Origin: Paracoccus lutimaris
GTDB lineage: Bacteria; Pseudomonadota; Alphaproteobacteria; Rhodobacterales; Rhodobacteraceae
Direction of reading: 5' to 3'
Length of the DNA stretch: 51,240 nt
Assembly: GCF_003337565.1 (NCBI RefSeq)
Contig: NZ_QPJL01000026.1
Location: forward strand, 1-51,240
The notes under the pieces were generated by a model, which ran no database searches, had not been told where the DNA came from, and worked only from the letters and a program-made list of their open reading frames with translations. The position numbers and the translations under genes are program-made. Shown here in pieces: positions 40,555 to 47,833 of the stretch (position 1 is the first letter of the stretch; every line of letters starts with the position of its first letter).

Positions 40555-41244
40555 TTAGAACACCTCCCATACCTCGCCGCTGTCCAGCTGCTTGACGAAA
40601 TCCACCGCCTCGCCGTTCCAGTGATAGGCGAAATGCGCGCCTTGGGTGGGGATCGGGATCACGTCGGGCCAGAAGACGGCGATGCACTGGCCTTCAGGGA
40701 AGCGGATGCTGGGCCAGGTGATACCGTTCGACCCGGCCGCGCGCCGCTCTGCCCCGAAGATGTACGAGGCGCGGTAGTCGTCGGGGTCCAGCAGGTTGGC
40801 GCGGCCGGTGGCGTCGTCCAAATCGGCATCGACGGAGCCGATCAACTCGCGGAACTGGGAGGTCCAGCCGGGGGCCTCGTTCGTCGCGCGCATGAAGCGG
40901 GCGTGGTGGTGGATGGTTTCGGCGATGGCCACTTCGGTGCGGTCACCCGCATAGTAGAGGCCGAAGCTGCCGTCCGAGAACCACCCTGGCCGCAGGGGCG
41001 AGCAATGGACAAAGGGCGCCATGACCCAGCTGGCACCGGGCCCGGTCACGCGGCGGGCTACCGGCACCTTCGACAGATCACCGATGCTGTCGCGGATGCG
41101 CGGGTTGAACTTAGCCTCGGCCGAGGCCAGTGCCTCCCAATCGGCTGGGTCGGCGATGTCTTCGAACAAGTCGATGGGCGGATGGATCGAGCGGATGATG
41201 CGGACAGTGCGGGGCCATGTCACGCGGCGGACAGGCACATTCAC
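40555..41244 (-). CDS. RES-domain toxin
   Basis: The 229-aa protein is a RES-family toxin; characterised members consume NAD+. The N-terminal VRRVTWPRTVRII carries the conserved arginine region, and GSFGLYYAGDRTEVAIAETI (about 107-126) is the family's central motif, with the active-site tyrosine and glutamate region. The SITE-like segment near ASYIFGAERR and ITWPSIRFPEG follows. The start is GTG 41244, which overlaps the antitoxin stop (GTGA), as is usual for this pair; the longer open frame runs into the antitoxin gene. Length is slightly above the family average because of the N-terminal extension. Confidence 0.88.
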   Translation of the reverse strand: MNVPVRRVTWPRTVRIIRSIHPPIDLFEDIADPADWEALASAEAKFNPRIRDSIGDLSKVPVARRVTGPGASWVMAPFVHCSPLRPGWFSDGSFGLYYAGDRTEVAIAETIHHHARFMRATNEAPGWTSQFRELIGSVDADLDDATGRANLLDPDDYRASYIFGAERRAAGSNGITWPSIRFPEGQCIAVFWPDVIPIPTQGAHFAYHWNGEAVDFVKQLDSGEVWEVF

Positions 41245-41654
41245 CAGGCACCCCGTTCGGCATCCAGATAGGCCCGCAGGTCGATCAGGTCGGTGATCTC
41301 GCCGCGCAACATGATATCCAGCGCGCTGCGGCCACCGAAGGCCGCGCTGGGCTTGCGGATCCACGCATAGCCGCGGGCGGGTTCGGTGAAGAGGTACCGC
41401 AGCGCTTTGTGGATGCCCATCAGGATCGCCATCCGCGCGCGCAGGTCACGGTCGATCCGCCCGATGTCGCCAACCTTCCAGCGCGCCCAGGTGCGCTGCG
41501 CCATGTCGCCCAAGAGCACGCGCGCCTCGCCATCCGTCAGGCCCCAGGCGCGGAACAGGTTGACGGTGGTGCGCGCCAGCGCAGCCGCTTCCTCGTCGGT
41601 GATGACGGGAAGGTCTGGGCGCGCGATGATCGGCTGGACCGTGGCGAACTGCAT
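41241..41654 (-). CDS. Xre/MbcA-type antitoxin
   Basis: The 137-aa protein is the partner antitoxin. It has a Xre-like DNA-binding region (LFRAWGLTDGEARVLLGD, then TWARWKVGD) and a C-terminal MbcA/ParS-like toxin-binding domain with ILMGIHKALRYLFTEP, GYAWIRKPSAAFGG and GRSALDIMLRGEITDLIDLR. The ribosome-binding site is a perfect AGGAGG, six bases before ATG 41654. It lies first in the operon and overlaps the toxin start, so it is expected to repress the operon by binding upstream DNA. Confidence 0.9.
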   Translation of the reverse strand: MQFATVQPIIARPDLPVITDEEAAALARTTVNLFRAWGLTDGEARVLLGDMAQRTWARWKVGDIGRIDRDLRARMAILMGIHKALRYLFTEPARGYAWIRKPSAAFGGRSALDIMLRGEITDLIDLRAYLDAERGAW

Positions 41655-41680
41655 GATCGTCCTCCTTTGGCATCAAGATA

Positions 41681-41706
41681 GTCATTATGTGCCAAAAGGC
41701 AATGAC
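41681..41706. promoter_or_regulatory. likely operator of the toxin-antitoxin operon
   Basis: GTCATTATGTGCC-AAAA-GGCAATGAC is an inverted repeat (GTCATT...GCC / GGCAATGAC) that starts 27 bases before the antitoxin ATG. It is a plausible binding site for the Xre-like antitoxin overlapping the promoter. Confidence 0.5.
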
Positions 41707-41712
41707 GATCCG

Positions 41713-42390
41713 TTACCCGGGCGGTCCCACCCTTAGCCAAGGCCGCGCCTTCGGCAGCGAACCCGTCACCTCAACCTCTCGCAGCATCCCGCCCGCGATC
41801 AGCCCATCGTGCACCCAGCGCAGCGCCTGCCACCAATCGTCATAGCCCCGCCGAGCCGCCTCGATCTGCTGCGGGTGGGGAGAGAAGGTGACCGGACAGG
41901 CCAGGATGTCGATGGTTTTCCAAGTGGCACGGGCGCCCGCGCCGCGCACCCGGATGCGTTCGGTGCCCACGACGATGGCGCCTGCATGCGTCCCATGCTG
42001 GTTCTGTTTAACGATGGTCGGCACGCAGCGCGGGACGGCGCCCGGCATCCAGTCCGGCGTCAGCCCGGCGCGGGCCAGTTCGGCGACGCGGATCGCCATG
42101 CGCTTGCCGCCGAGGCTGTCAGGGATCCCGGCGACGGTGGCGGCGATCACCTCGGCGTCCTCGTGGGTGTAGCCGCCGATCTTGTGCTGGCCGCCGTCGA
42201 TCTTGCAGCCCAGCACGGCGCGCTGGAGGAGAACGTATTCCAGGCCGAAGCCAAAACCTTCGTCGCTGACGTCAGGGGGCAGGGGCAGTTCCAGCTGCGC
42301 CTGTTCGATCCGGAATGCCCATTCCAGCGCGGCCTGCACGCCCAGCGCGCGCTTGACCTTGGTGCCGCTGATGCGGCCGTGGAAGCTCAT
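41713..42390 (-). CDS. conserved prophage hypothetical protein
   Basis: This is a 225-aa protein of unknown function, starting SFHGRISGTKVKRALGVQAA. It resembles proteins in the early regions of Rhodobacterales prophages, but no catalytic motif was found. A glycine-rich KIDGGQHKIGGYTHEDAE block, a basic GGKRMAIRVAELARAG helix and a tryptophan-rich YDDWWQALRWVHDG segment are visible. Its ATG overlaps the stop of the second reading frame in the methyltransferase gene (ATGA at 42387-42390), so it is probably translated from the same phage transcript. Confidence 0.6.
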   Translation of the reverse strand: MSFHGRISGTKVKRALGVQAALEWAFRIEQAQLELPLPPDVSDEGFGFGLEYVLLQRAVLGCKIDGGQHKIGGYTHEDAEVIAATVAGIPDSLGGKRMAIRVAELARAGLTPDWMPGAVPRCVPTIVKQNQHGTHAGAIVVGTERIRVRGAGARATWKTIDILACPVTFSPHPQQIEAARRGYDDWWQALRWVHDGLIAGGMLREVEVTGSLPKARPWLRVGPPG

Positions 42391-42959
42391 GGCTGCAATC
42401 CTTCAAGGAAATCCATCTGCGCCGGGCGCTGGGCCGCATCGATCGGTCGCCAGATCCACGGGCCGGAGGCCATGGGCAGCTGCGAGAGCGCGCCACGCAT
42501 GTGCTGCTGCCAGAGGGTGAACTCCGTTGCCGAGCAGGCGCAGAGCGCGTGCCCGATGGGCCAGCCCATCAGCCATCCGACGAAGAGCGGGTTCAGTCGC
42601 CGCCGCGACCGGCCCTTCAGGATCCGCCGCGAGACGACGCGCCCATGCGAGGCAATCATCGAAGCCCAGAGCGGGCGCGAGATCGGGGCGTGCGGCGAGA
42701 ACCGCAGCCCATCCGGCAAGTTCACCGGGCCCGGGCGGGTGAAGCCCTGTTCCGCCCGGTAGTGCAGCAGGTCCATCCGGGACTTGCCGTCGGTGCGGGT
42801 GATGCTGGCCTCGGAACTGCCCTTCCAGTTCTGGGCGGCCGGGGTCGGCCAGTGGTTTGGCAGGGATTTCGCGATGCCCAGCGCCAGCGCCTCGGCTTTC
42901 CGGGTAAAGTCGCTGTTCCCGGCCGGGTTGTAGCGGTCGGTGCCGGGATGCAGGCTCAT
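42387..42959 (-). CDS. second coding frame inside the methyltransferase gene
   Basis: In the +1 frame relative to the methyltransferase, 190 codons from ATG 42959 read like the C-terminal half of another phage methyltransferase type: MSLHPGTDRYNPAGNSDF, NHWPTPAAQNWKGS, then SRMDLLHYRAEQGF and LNPLFVGWLMGWPIGH, followed by ATEFTLWQQHMRGALS. The frame is open back to 43475. Its TGA stop overlaps the next gene's ATG (ATGA), unlike the first frame, which stops 12 nt earlier. It could be a separate overlapping gene, or be reached by a +1 shift from the methyltransferase near 42960-42990. Both frames look selected, so I list it, with caution. Confidence 0.45.
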   Translation of the reverse strand: MSLHPGTDRYNPAGNSDFTRKAEALALGIAKSLPNHWPTPAAQNWKGSSEASITRTDGKSRMDLLHYRAEQGFTRPGPVNLPDGLRFSPHAPISRPLWASMIASHGRVVSRRILKGRSRRRLNPLFVGWLMGWPIGHALCACSATEFTLWQQHMRGALSQLPMASGPWIWRPIDAAQRPAQMDFLEGLQP

Positions 42960-43479
42960 CGGTGTGGGCCAGGATGAAGATGCGGAGCCGCTCGTGCGGT
43001 GCGCCGACCTCTGCCGCCGAGAACAGGCCCGCCGCAGGCGTGTAGCCCAATCCCCAAAGCTCTCGCAGGACGGTTTCGAGGCCGAGGGTGACGTGCCCGG
43101 CGACGTTTTCGAGGAAGGCCCATTCCGGGCGGCATTCGCCAATGATACGGGCGACGTCGGGCCAGAGGTGCCGAGGATCGTCGGCGCCGCCACGTTTTCC
43201 GGCCGCGCTGAAGGGCTGGCAGGGATATCCGGCAAGGATGGCATCGAAGGAACCGCGAAAGGGCCGGGCGTCGAAACTGCGCAGATCGGTCCAGATCGGG
43301 GCCGGGGCGAAGTACCCTGCGTGCTGGGCTGCGATAAGGACCGCCCTTGGCCAATCCTCCCATTCGACGAAGGCGCGGGTGTGATAGCCGGGCTCGGCGA
43401 GCATGAGGCCCAGATCAAGGCCTCCGCCGCCTGCGCAGAGGGACAAACCGTGCCGGGGACGAAGCACCATGCCATTCAC
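42403..43479 (-). CDS. C5 cytosine DNA methyltransferase
   Basis: The 358-aa enzyme has the ordered motifs of C5 methyltransferases: LSLCAGGGGLDLGL (motif I), AGYPCQPFSAAGKR with the catalytic cysteine (IV), FLENVAG (VI), GAPHERLRIFILAH (VIII-like) and LRLLGNGVHPLAAAHAW (IX/X, about 318-335). The recognition region between about 195 and 275 is unusually short and rich in Gly, Pro and Arg. It starts at GTG 43479, overlapping the replication gene stop (GTGA). From about 42990 downward the second frame of the same strand also reads as protein, described separately. It is probably a phage anti-restriction modification enzyme. Confidence 0.8.
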   Translation of the reverse strand: MNGMVLRPRHGLSLCAGGGGLDLGLMLAEPGYHTRAFVEWEDWPRAVLIAAQHAGYFAPAPIWTDLRSFDARPFRGSFDAILAGYPCQPFSAAGKRGGADDPRHLWPDVARIIGECRPEWAFLENVAGHVTLGLETVLRELWGLGYTPAAGLFSAAEVGAPHERLRIFILAHTDEPASRHRPLQPGREQRLYPESRGAGAGHREIPAKPLADPGRPELEGQFRGQHHPHRRQVPDGPAALPGGTGLHPPGPGELAGWAAVLAARPDLAPALGFDDCLAWARRLAADPEGPVAAATEPALRRMADGLAHRARALRLLGNGVHPLAAAHAWRALAAAHGLRPVDLATDRCGPAPGADGFP

Positions 43480-44483
43480 CGCACCCCGCGCTCGCGCAGG
43501 CGTTCGGCGGTCACCAGTCCACGGGCCAGCATGGCATCGCGCATGGTGTTGCTGATCGCGCTGACCGGCAGATAGCGGTCGGAGTTGACGAGATCGGCGT
43601 AGAACGCGGGCAAGTCCGTGATCGGCTTCGCAGCCGGGGCTGGGGCCGCCTTGGGCTTGCGGCGCTTCCGGCCTGCATCCTCGACCTTGCGCTGGGCGGC
43701 GCGCTGCATGGCCCGGTCCAGCGCTTTCGGTCCATCAGGCGGTTCGGGATGTTCCTCGCGGCTCGCTTCGGCCGCTGCGATGATCTCCGCCTCGGTCAGG
43801 CCCAGTTCGTCGCGCCAGCGCTGGACGTGCAGCCGGGGCGGCCAGCCTTGCCACCAGCCGGGCAGGGCCGCGGGGTCGAGGCCCAGCGCCGCGAGCAGGT
43901 CCCCGAAAACCTCATCGGAAATCGCTTCGCGCGCCTGCGCGCCCTCCTCCTCCTTTACTGGTTTACTTAGAGGTTCCCTTACAGGGTTAGTGTCCGAAAT
44001 CCGGACACGGCTTCCGGCATTTTCCGGACACGGGTCGGCCGGAAAATCGGACACGGGCCTCGCGTCATCCCCATGTCCGAAATCCGGACACGGCAGGACG
44101 TCGGCCATGCCGTCGACATCACAACCATCGGCATCGTCGAGGCTTTCCACGCCGCCATCGTCCCCGTGTCCGATTTCCGGACACGGCACCACAGCCACAG
44201 GTGTGAAGCCCGGCTCGAACCCCAGGATGTAGCGGGTGGGCAGCTGGCGCTTGGTCACGGGGTCGAGCCGCGGCACACGCCGCAACAGGCCCACGGCTTC
44301 GAGTTGACCAAGGTGATCGTTCAACGTCGACCGGCTGATCTCGCAGTCATGTGCCAGCCGATCCTGCGAGGGGAAGCAGCCGTAATCCGGGTTGAACCGG
44401 TCGCAGAGGTGCCAGAGCACGATCTTGGTCGTGGGCTTCAACCCGCGCTGCTTGATGGCCCAGTTGGTGGCATCGTGGCTCAT
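43476..44483 (-). CDS. phage replication protein, lambda-O-like layout
   Basis: The 335-aa protein has an N-terminal winged helix (GLKPTTKIVLWHLCDRFNPD, PSQDRLAHDCEISRSTLNDH, LGQLEAVGLLRRVPR; about 15-80), as in phage replication initiators and replisome organisers. The middle (about 105-165) is low-complexity with repeats of CP(E/D)xGHGDD. It is encoded by DNA iterons. The C-terminal half holds RLHVQRWRDELGLTEAEII and a basic KRRKPKAAP stretch. The end ISNTMRDAMLARGLV fits a helicase-loading or DNA-binding tail. It overlaps the VRR-NUC gene stop upstream and the methyltransferase start downstream (GTGA). Confidence 0.7.
   Translation of the reverse strand: MSHDATNWAIKQRGLKPTTKIVLWHLCDRFNPDYGCFPSQDRLAHDCEISRSTLNDHLGQLEAVGLLRRVPRLDPVTKRQLPTRYILGFEPGFTPVAVVPCPEIGHGDDGGVESLDDADGCDVDGMADVLPCPDFGHGDDARPVSDFPADPCPENAGSRVRISDTNPVREPLSKPVKEEEGAQAREAISDEVFGDLLAALGLDPAALPGWWQGWPPRLHVQRWRDELGLTEAEIIAAAEASREEHPEPPDGPKALDRAMQRAAQRKVEDAGRKRRKPKAAPAPAAKPITDLPAFYADLVNSDRYLPVSAISNTMRDAMLARGLVTAERLRERGVR
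43990..44186. repeat. iteron cluster inside the replication gene (putative origin)
   Basis: Five related repeats occur: TGTCCGAAATCCGGACACGG (43991-44010), TTTTCCGGACACGGG (44020-44034), GAAAATCGGACACGGG (44042-44057), TGTCCGAAATCCGGACACGG (44074-44093) and TGTCCGATTTCCGGACACGG (44167-44186). Three are full inverted repeats TGTCCG-N5-CGGACA. The layout, with iterons in the middle of the initiator gene, is that of the lambda origin in gene O. Confidence 0.65.
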
Positions 44484-44875
44484 GGCGCGGGCCTCCGCGT
44501 GGCTGGGGCGATGCGCGTGGTGAAGCCATGATCGGCGAGCGCGCCCAGCGCGTCGTCGAGACTTCTCACCAGCGCCCAGCCGAACCCCTGCGCCTGCACC
44601 GCATCGCGGAATGACTCCTGCTCAGGCCGCAGCCGACCCTTCGGGGCTTTCAGTTCGAGGAACAGGACGCGGCCGTCAGAGAGCACCATCAGGTCGGCGA
44701 ACCCGGCATGGACGCCCATGCCGACAAGGATCGCCTGGCGCTTGGCCCCGCGGGGCCCGGCCTCGGTCACCTCGTTGGCGCAGTGGTGGATGATGGCCGT
44801 GCGGGCCAGGGCAATGCGCAGCGCATGAACGACCGCGCGCTGCAGATCGGCCTCGGGGGTGCCGCGGCGTTTCAT
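44480..44875 (-). CDS. VRR-NUC domain nuclease
   Basis: The 131-aa protein is a stand-alone VRR-NUC enzyme of the PD-(D/E)XK superfamily, frequent in phage early regions. GTPEADLQRAVVHALRIAL is the N-terminal helix, HAGFADLMVLSDGRVLFLEL holds the core aspartate and glutamate with K in ELKAPKGRLRPEQ, and the C-terminal helix FRDAVQAQGFGWALVRSLDD follows. It overlaps its neighbours by 4 nt on both sides, so it is part of one early operon. It probably acts on branched or recombination DNA intermediates. Confidence 0.85.
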   Translation of the reverse strand: MKRRGTPEADLQRAVVHALRIALARTAIIHHCANEVTEAGPRGAKRQAILVGMGVHAGFADLMVLSDGRVLFLELKAPKGRLRPEQESFRDAVQAQGFGWALVRSLDDALGALADHGFTTRIAPATRRPAP

Positions 44876-45111
44876 CGCACGGCCCTCCCCTGGTCTTCGC
44901 GCTGGGCGCGCCGCACCGGCCGCCGCGCATCAACCACCACCAGAAGGCGCTGGGCATCAGCACGTTCGTCCGGGGTCTCGCCATGTTGGACCAGCACGTT
45001 GCAGGCGAGCCGGATCAGGAGATCGCTGTGATGTGCGACATCGGCGAGGACGGCGCGGGCCTCGGCCACGCGGTCGGCGGGCCAGGCGGAACTGCGGGGG
45101 TGGATCGCCAT
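44872..45111 (-). CDS. small prophage protein of unknown function
   Basis: This 79-aa protein starts at ATG 45111 (TGATG overlap with the previous HTH gene) and overlaps the VRR-NUC start by 4 nt. It is mainly helical and has no catalytic motif: VAEARAVLADVAHHSDLLIR, then ACNVLVQHGETPDERADAQR. Its tight overlaps on both sides support it as a real gene of the early operon. Confidence 0.6.
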   Translation of the reverse strand: MAIHPRSSAWPADRVAEARAVLADVAHHSDLLIRLACNVLVQHGETPDERADAQRLLVVVDARRPVRRAQREDQGRAVR

Positions 45112-45368
45112 CACCGGCGCCCTCCGGTACGGCGACGGCGCGGGGCGGACTGTTCCTGCTCCTCCAGCCATTCCTCGACGGCGGCGCGGCGGTAGTAGAC
45201 CTTGCGCCCGGCCCGCACGCAGGGTGGACCCGTCCGCATCGCCTCCCAGCGGCGCAGGGTGTCGACCGAAAGGCCGAGTTCCAGCGCGAGGTCGAGACGG
45301 CTGATCCAGCCGACCAGCAGCGTGCGGGGTCTGTCCTTCGGGTCTGGCATCGATCCGAGATGCGGCAT
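45111..45368 (-). CDS. AlpA/excisionase-like HTH protein
   Basis: This 85-aa protein begins at ATG 45368 with AGGAG six bases before it. It contains a winged MerR-type helix-turn-helix as found in excisionases and AlpA regulators: LDLALELGLSVDTLRRWEAM, then GPPCVRAGRKVYYRRAAVEE, WLEEQE and a basic tail. Placement first in the early operon and divergent from the integrase gene fits a recombination directionality factor or early regulator. The long open frame upstream of 45368 is repeat DNA and probably not translated. Confidence 0.75.
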   Translation of the reverse strand: MPHLGSMPDPKDRPRTLLVGWISRLDLALELGLSVDTLRRWEAMRTGPPCVRAGRKVYYRRAAVEEWLEEQEQSAPRRRRTGGRR

Positions 45369-45436
45369 CGGGGTCTCCTGGTCCTGGCCCCGAAGATCGG
45401 GGACGTCTTGCAGGGACCAGTGAGCGCAGAGGCCGC

Positions 45437-45873
45437 GGGGTGGCGGCGAGGCGGAGGGTGGCGGAAAGGACGCCACCTTTGTGCCACCCCTTGTTTTATT
45501 GGGGTTTGCGATGGCGGTCGGGTGGCGGGGGAAGATTACGGTCAGACCTGCCAAATGGGCGAAACGGACGCCAAGACCGCAAACACCAGCGAACAGTCGC
45601 ATTGACCGTGTTAGATCGGCATTGACGGGCAAAGAGGGGGTGGCACCCGGCGCGGCACCCCTGCCACCCATTGAATTCCTTGAGGATTTGTCGCTCTACG
45701 GGTCGTTGAATGCCGGATTTGCAGCGCGACGACCGTGCCTGCCCTTTCACGCGTCACATTGCGCCTATCGTCACCAGTCGCGCGTCGAGCCGCCCAGCAC
45801 CGAAATCCCATGAAAACAAGGGGTGGCGCGGCTCTGGCGCCCTTTGCGCCACCCTCCGCCTCCCCGCCACCCG
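45437..45873. repeat. 61-bp imperfect inverted repeat with central copy
   Basis: The segment 45437-45497 pairs with 45813-45873 at about 51 of 61 positions without gaps, including the exact 15-mer GCCACCCCTTGTTTT / AAAACAAGGGGTGGC. Each arm itself contains the palindromic module GGGTGGC...GCCACCC, and a third module lies between them (45638-45669). The 315-bp spacer has no gene. The whole lies between the divergent HTH gene and integrase gene, where control elements or integrase/Xis arm sites are expected. Confidence 0.7.
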
Positions 45874-45942
45874 AGGCGCCATGCTTGCCTTGATAACCAG
45901 GCGAAACCACGCCTCATGTCGGATGCAAGAAGGACCGAAGCA

Positions 45943-47208
45943 ATGCCCGAACGCATCAAGCTGACCGAGAAAGTGCTACGCGACGCCGAGCCGGTGCCGG
46001 GGCGGGACTACCAGATATTCGACACCGAGGTGCGGGGCTTTGCCGCCTGCATTTACCGTGGCGGTGGGCGGGCCTTCACGCTGGACTACCGCCATGCCGG
46101 AAGGCAGCGCCGGATGACCTTCGGCCGCTGGCCGGAATGGTCGGTGTCGGCGGCGCGGGAGCGGGCCAAGGATTTGCGGCGCGAGATCGACGCCGGAGCT
46201 GATCCCTTGGGCCAGCGCGAGGCGAAGCGCGAAGCCCCGCGCGTGACCGACCTGATCGACCGCTACTGCGCCGAGCATCTCCCGAAACTCTCGGCCCGCA
46301 GCGCAGCCGACCAGCGGTCGGCGCTGGCCACGATGGTGGAACCAGTCTGGGGCCGGAAGCTGGTGACGGAGATCACGACGACCGACGTCGACAAGATCCT
46401 GACGAAGATCGCCGAGGGCAGGGCGCGGCCCCACAAGGAAAAGCCCAACAACCGGGCGCGCAAGCTGCAGGGCGCGAAGCCGACGCCGGTGCGCGCCAAC
46501 CGGATCGGCGAGGTGCTGCGCAAGATGTTCACGCTGGCGGTCCAGTGGGGCTGGTGCGAGGAGAACCCCGCCCAGCGCTTCCACCGCCGCACCGAGACGC
46601 CCCGCGAACGCTTCCTGTCGAAGGAGGAGATCGCCAAGCTGGCTGCCGCGCTGGATGCGGCCGAGGACCGGCGCGCGGCCGACATCATCCGCATGTGCAT
46701 GCTGACCGGCGCCCGGCTGGGCGAGGTGCGGCAGTCCCGGTTCGAGCAATTCAACCTCGAACACATGAGCTGGTCGAAGCCGCCCACCATGACGAAACAG
46801 CGCCGCGCCCACCGCGTGCCGATCTCGGACGAGACCGCCGCCATAGTGCGTCAACGCCAGCTTATCGTGCCAAAGGGAGCGCCGTGGCTCTTCCCCGGCG
46901 ACACGCCGGGCCAGCCGGTGCAGGAGGTGCGGCGGTTCTGGGCGCAGGTCCAGAAGCAGTGCGGGCTGCAGGACGTCCGGATCCATGACCTGCGCCACAC
47001 CTTTGCGTCCTTGCTGGTCAGCGGCGGGGCTTCGTTGGAAATGATCGGCAAGCTTCTGGGGCACAGCCAGATGCAGACGACGCTGCGCTACGCGCACCTG
47101 ATGGACTCGCCCCTGCGCGCCGGGGTCGACGCCGTGGCCAGCGCCTTCCGGCCGAAGCCCCGGCTGGTGCATGACGCTGACGATCAGGGCGGCCGAAAGA
47201 CCGCCTGA
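45943..47208 (+). CDS. int: tyrosine-family site-specific integrase
   Basis: The 421-aa integrase starts at ATG 45943 (GAAGGA eight bases upstream; ATG 45916 possible). The N-terminal DUF4102-like domain has KLTEKVLRDAEPVPGRDYQI and GFAACIYRGGGRAFTLDYRH. The core-binding domain follows, and the catalytic residues are R in LTGARLGEVRQ, H and R in HDLRHTFAS, H in LLGHSQM and the tyrosine in TLRYAHLMD. It belongs to the P4-type phage/island integrases. It is convergent with the next gene, 25 nt apart. No attachment site was identified in the window. Confidence 0.94.
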   Translation: MPERIKLTEKVLRDAEPVPGRDYQIFDTEVRGFAACIYRGGGRAFTLDYRHAGRQRRMTFGRWPEWSVSAARERAKDLRREIDAGADPLGQREAKREAPRVTDLIDRYCAEHLPKLSARSAADQRSALATMVEPVWGRKLVTEITTTDVDKILTKIAEGRARPHKEKPNNRARKLQGAKPTPVRANRIGEVLRKMFTLAVQWGWCEENPAQRFHRRTETPRERFLSKEEIAKLAAALDAAEDRRAADIIRMCMLTGARLGEVRQSRFEQFNLEHMSWSKPPTMTKQRRAHRVPISDETAAIVRQRQLIVPKGAPWLFPGDTPGQPVQEVRRFWAQVQKQCGLQDVRIHDLRHTFASLLVSGGASLEMIGKLLGHSQMQTTLRYAHLMDSPLRAGVDAVASAFRPKPRLVHDADDQGGRKTA

Positions 47209-47233
47209 TCGGGGCCAGCACGGACCCTCGTCA

Positions 47234-47833
47234 TCACGCCTCCTCCCGATGCAGCGCCCTCCATATCGGTGTGATCCGCCGCCGGATCGAGCGGCTGTCG
47301 GGCATCTTCTTGCCGTCCGACCGATCCGCGAACCAGTCCTGCATCTCGGCAACCAGCTCGGCTTGTGTGGCGGGCAGGCCGTGATCATGAATCCGCACGA
47401 TCAGGGCTATGTTCATGCCCTCCCAGTCATAGGGCGTGGCAGCACCTGGCCCGGCCGTCACCCGCCGCACCATGTCGTTCTCTTCCTCGAAGGCATGCAC
47501 CTCATCGGCCATGATCATCATGTCCGCAACCGCCACCGTGACCCCGCCGACAGGATCGGTGATGATCTGCCACTGGCCCTTCTCGCCAGCCATGATCCGG
47601 CGCACCACGCCCTCGGTCGGGCCGGTCCCGCAGCGGCGGAACAACGGCATGAGGTCCATGGGCGAGAGAACCACCCGACCGGCGACGATCTCATCGCCGC
47701 AACGCACCAGGCCGATGCCGGTCATGATGTGGAACTTGCCTGCCGCGGCCCAGCCTGCGACGTCGGCGATGTTGCAGCCCCAACGGGCCGTGACTTCCTG
47801 AAGGGTGTAGTAAACGCGGGGCGGCAAAGCCAT
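47234..47833 (-). CDS. hypothetical protein with MerR-like HTH start
   Basis: The 199-aa protein starts with a motif like a DNA-binding HTH (VYYTLQEVTARWGCNIADVA, then GWAAAGKFHI), as in phage-element regulators. The middle is beta-rich, with VSIMTGIGLVRC-like hydrophobic strands. The C terminus has AELVAEMQDWFADR and the basic DSRSIRRRITPIWRALHREE, another helix-turn-helix-like pattern. Similar proteins are often found beside integrases in alphaproteobacterial islands. The function is unknown; regulation of element genes is a reasonable guess. Confidence 0.6.
   Translation of the reverse strand: MALPPRVYYTLQEVTARWGCNIADVAGWAAAGKFHIMTGIGLVRCGDEIVAGRVVLSPMDLMPLFRRCGTGPTEGVVRRIMAGEKGQWQIITDPVGGVTVAVADMMIMADEVHAFEEENDMVRRVTAGPGAATPYDWEGMNIALIVRIHDHGLPATQAELVAEMQDWFADRSDGKKMPDSRSIRRRITPIWRALHREEA

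Noticed and set aside
43990..44186. CRISPR-like array
   Set aside because: Repeats are short, unevenly spaced and part of a coding gene with no cas genes nearby; iterons explain them.
45482..45910. Small frames in the integrase-HTH intergenic region
   Set aside because: They follow the inverted repeats and share peptides only because the DNA repeats; not convincing genes.
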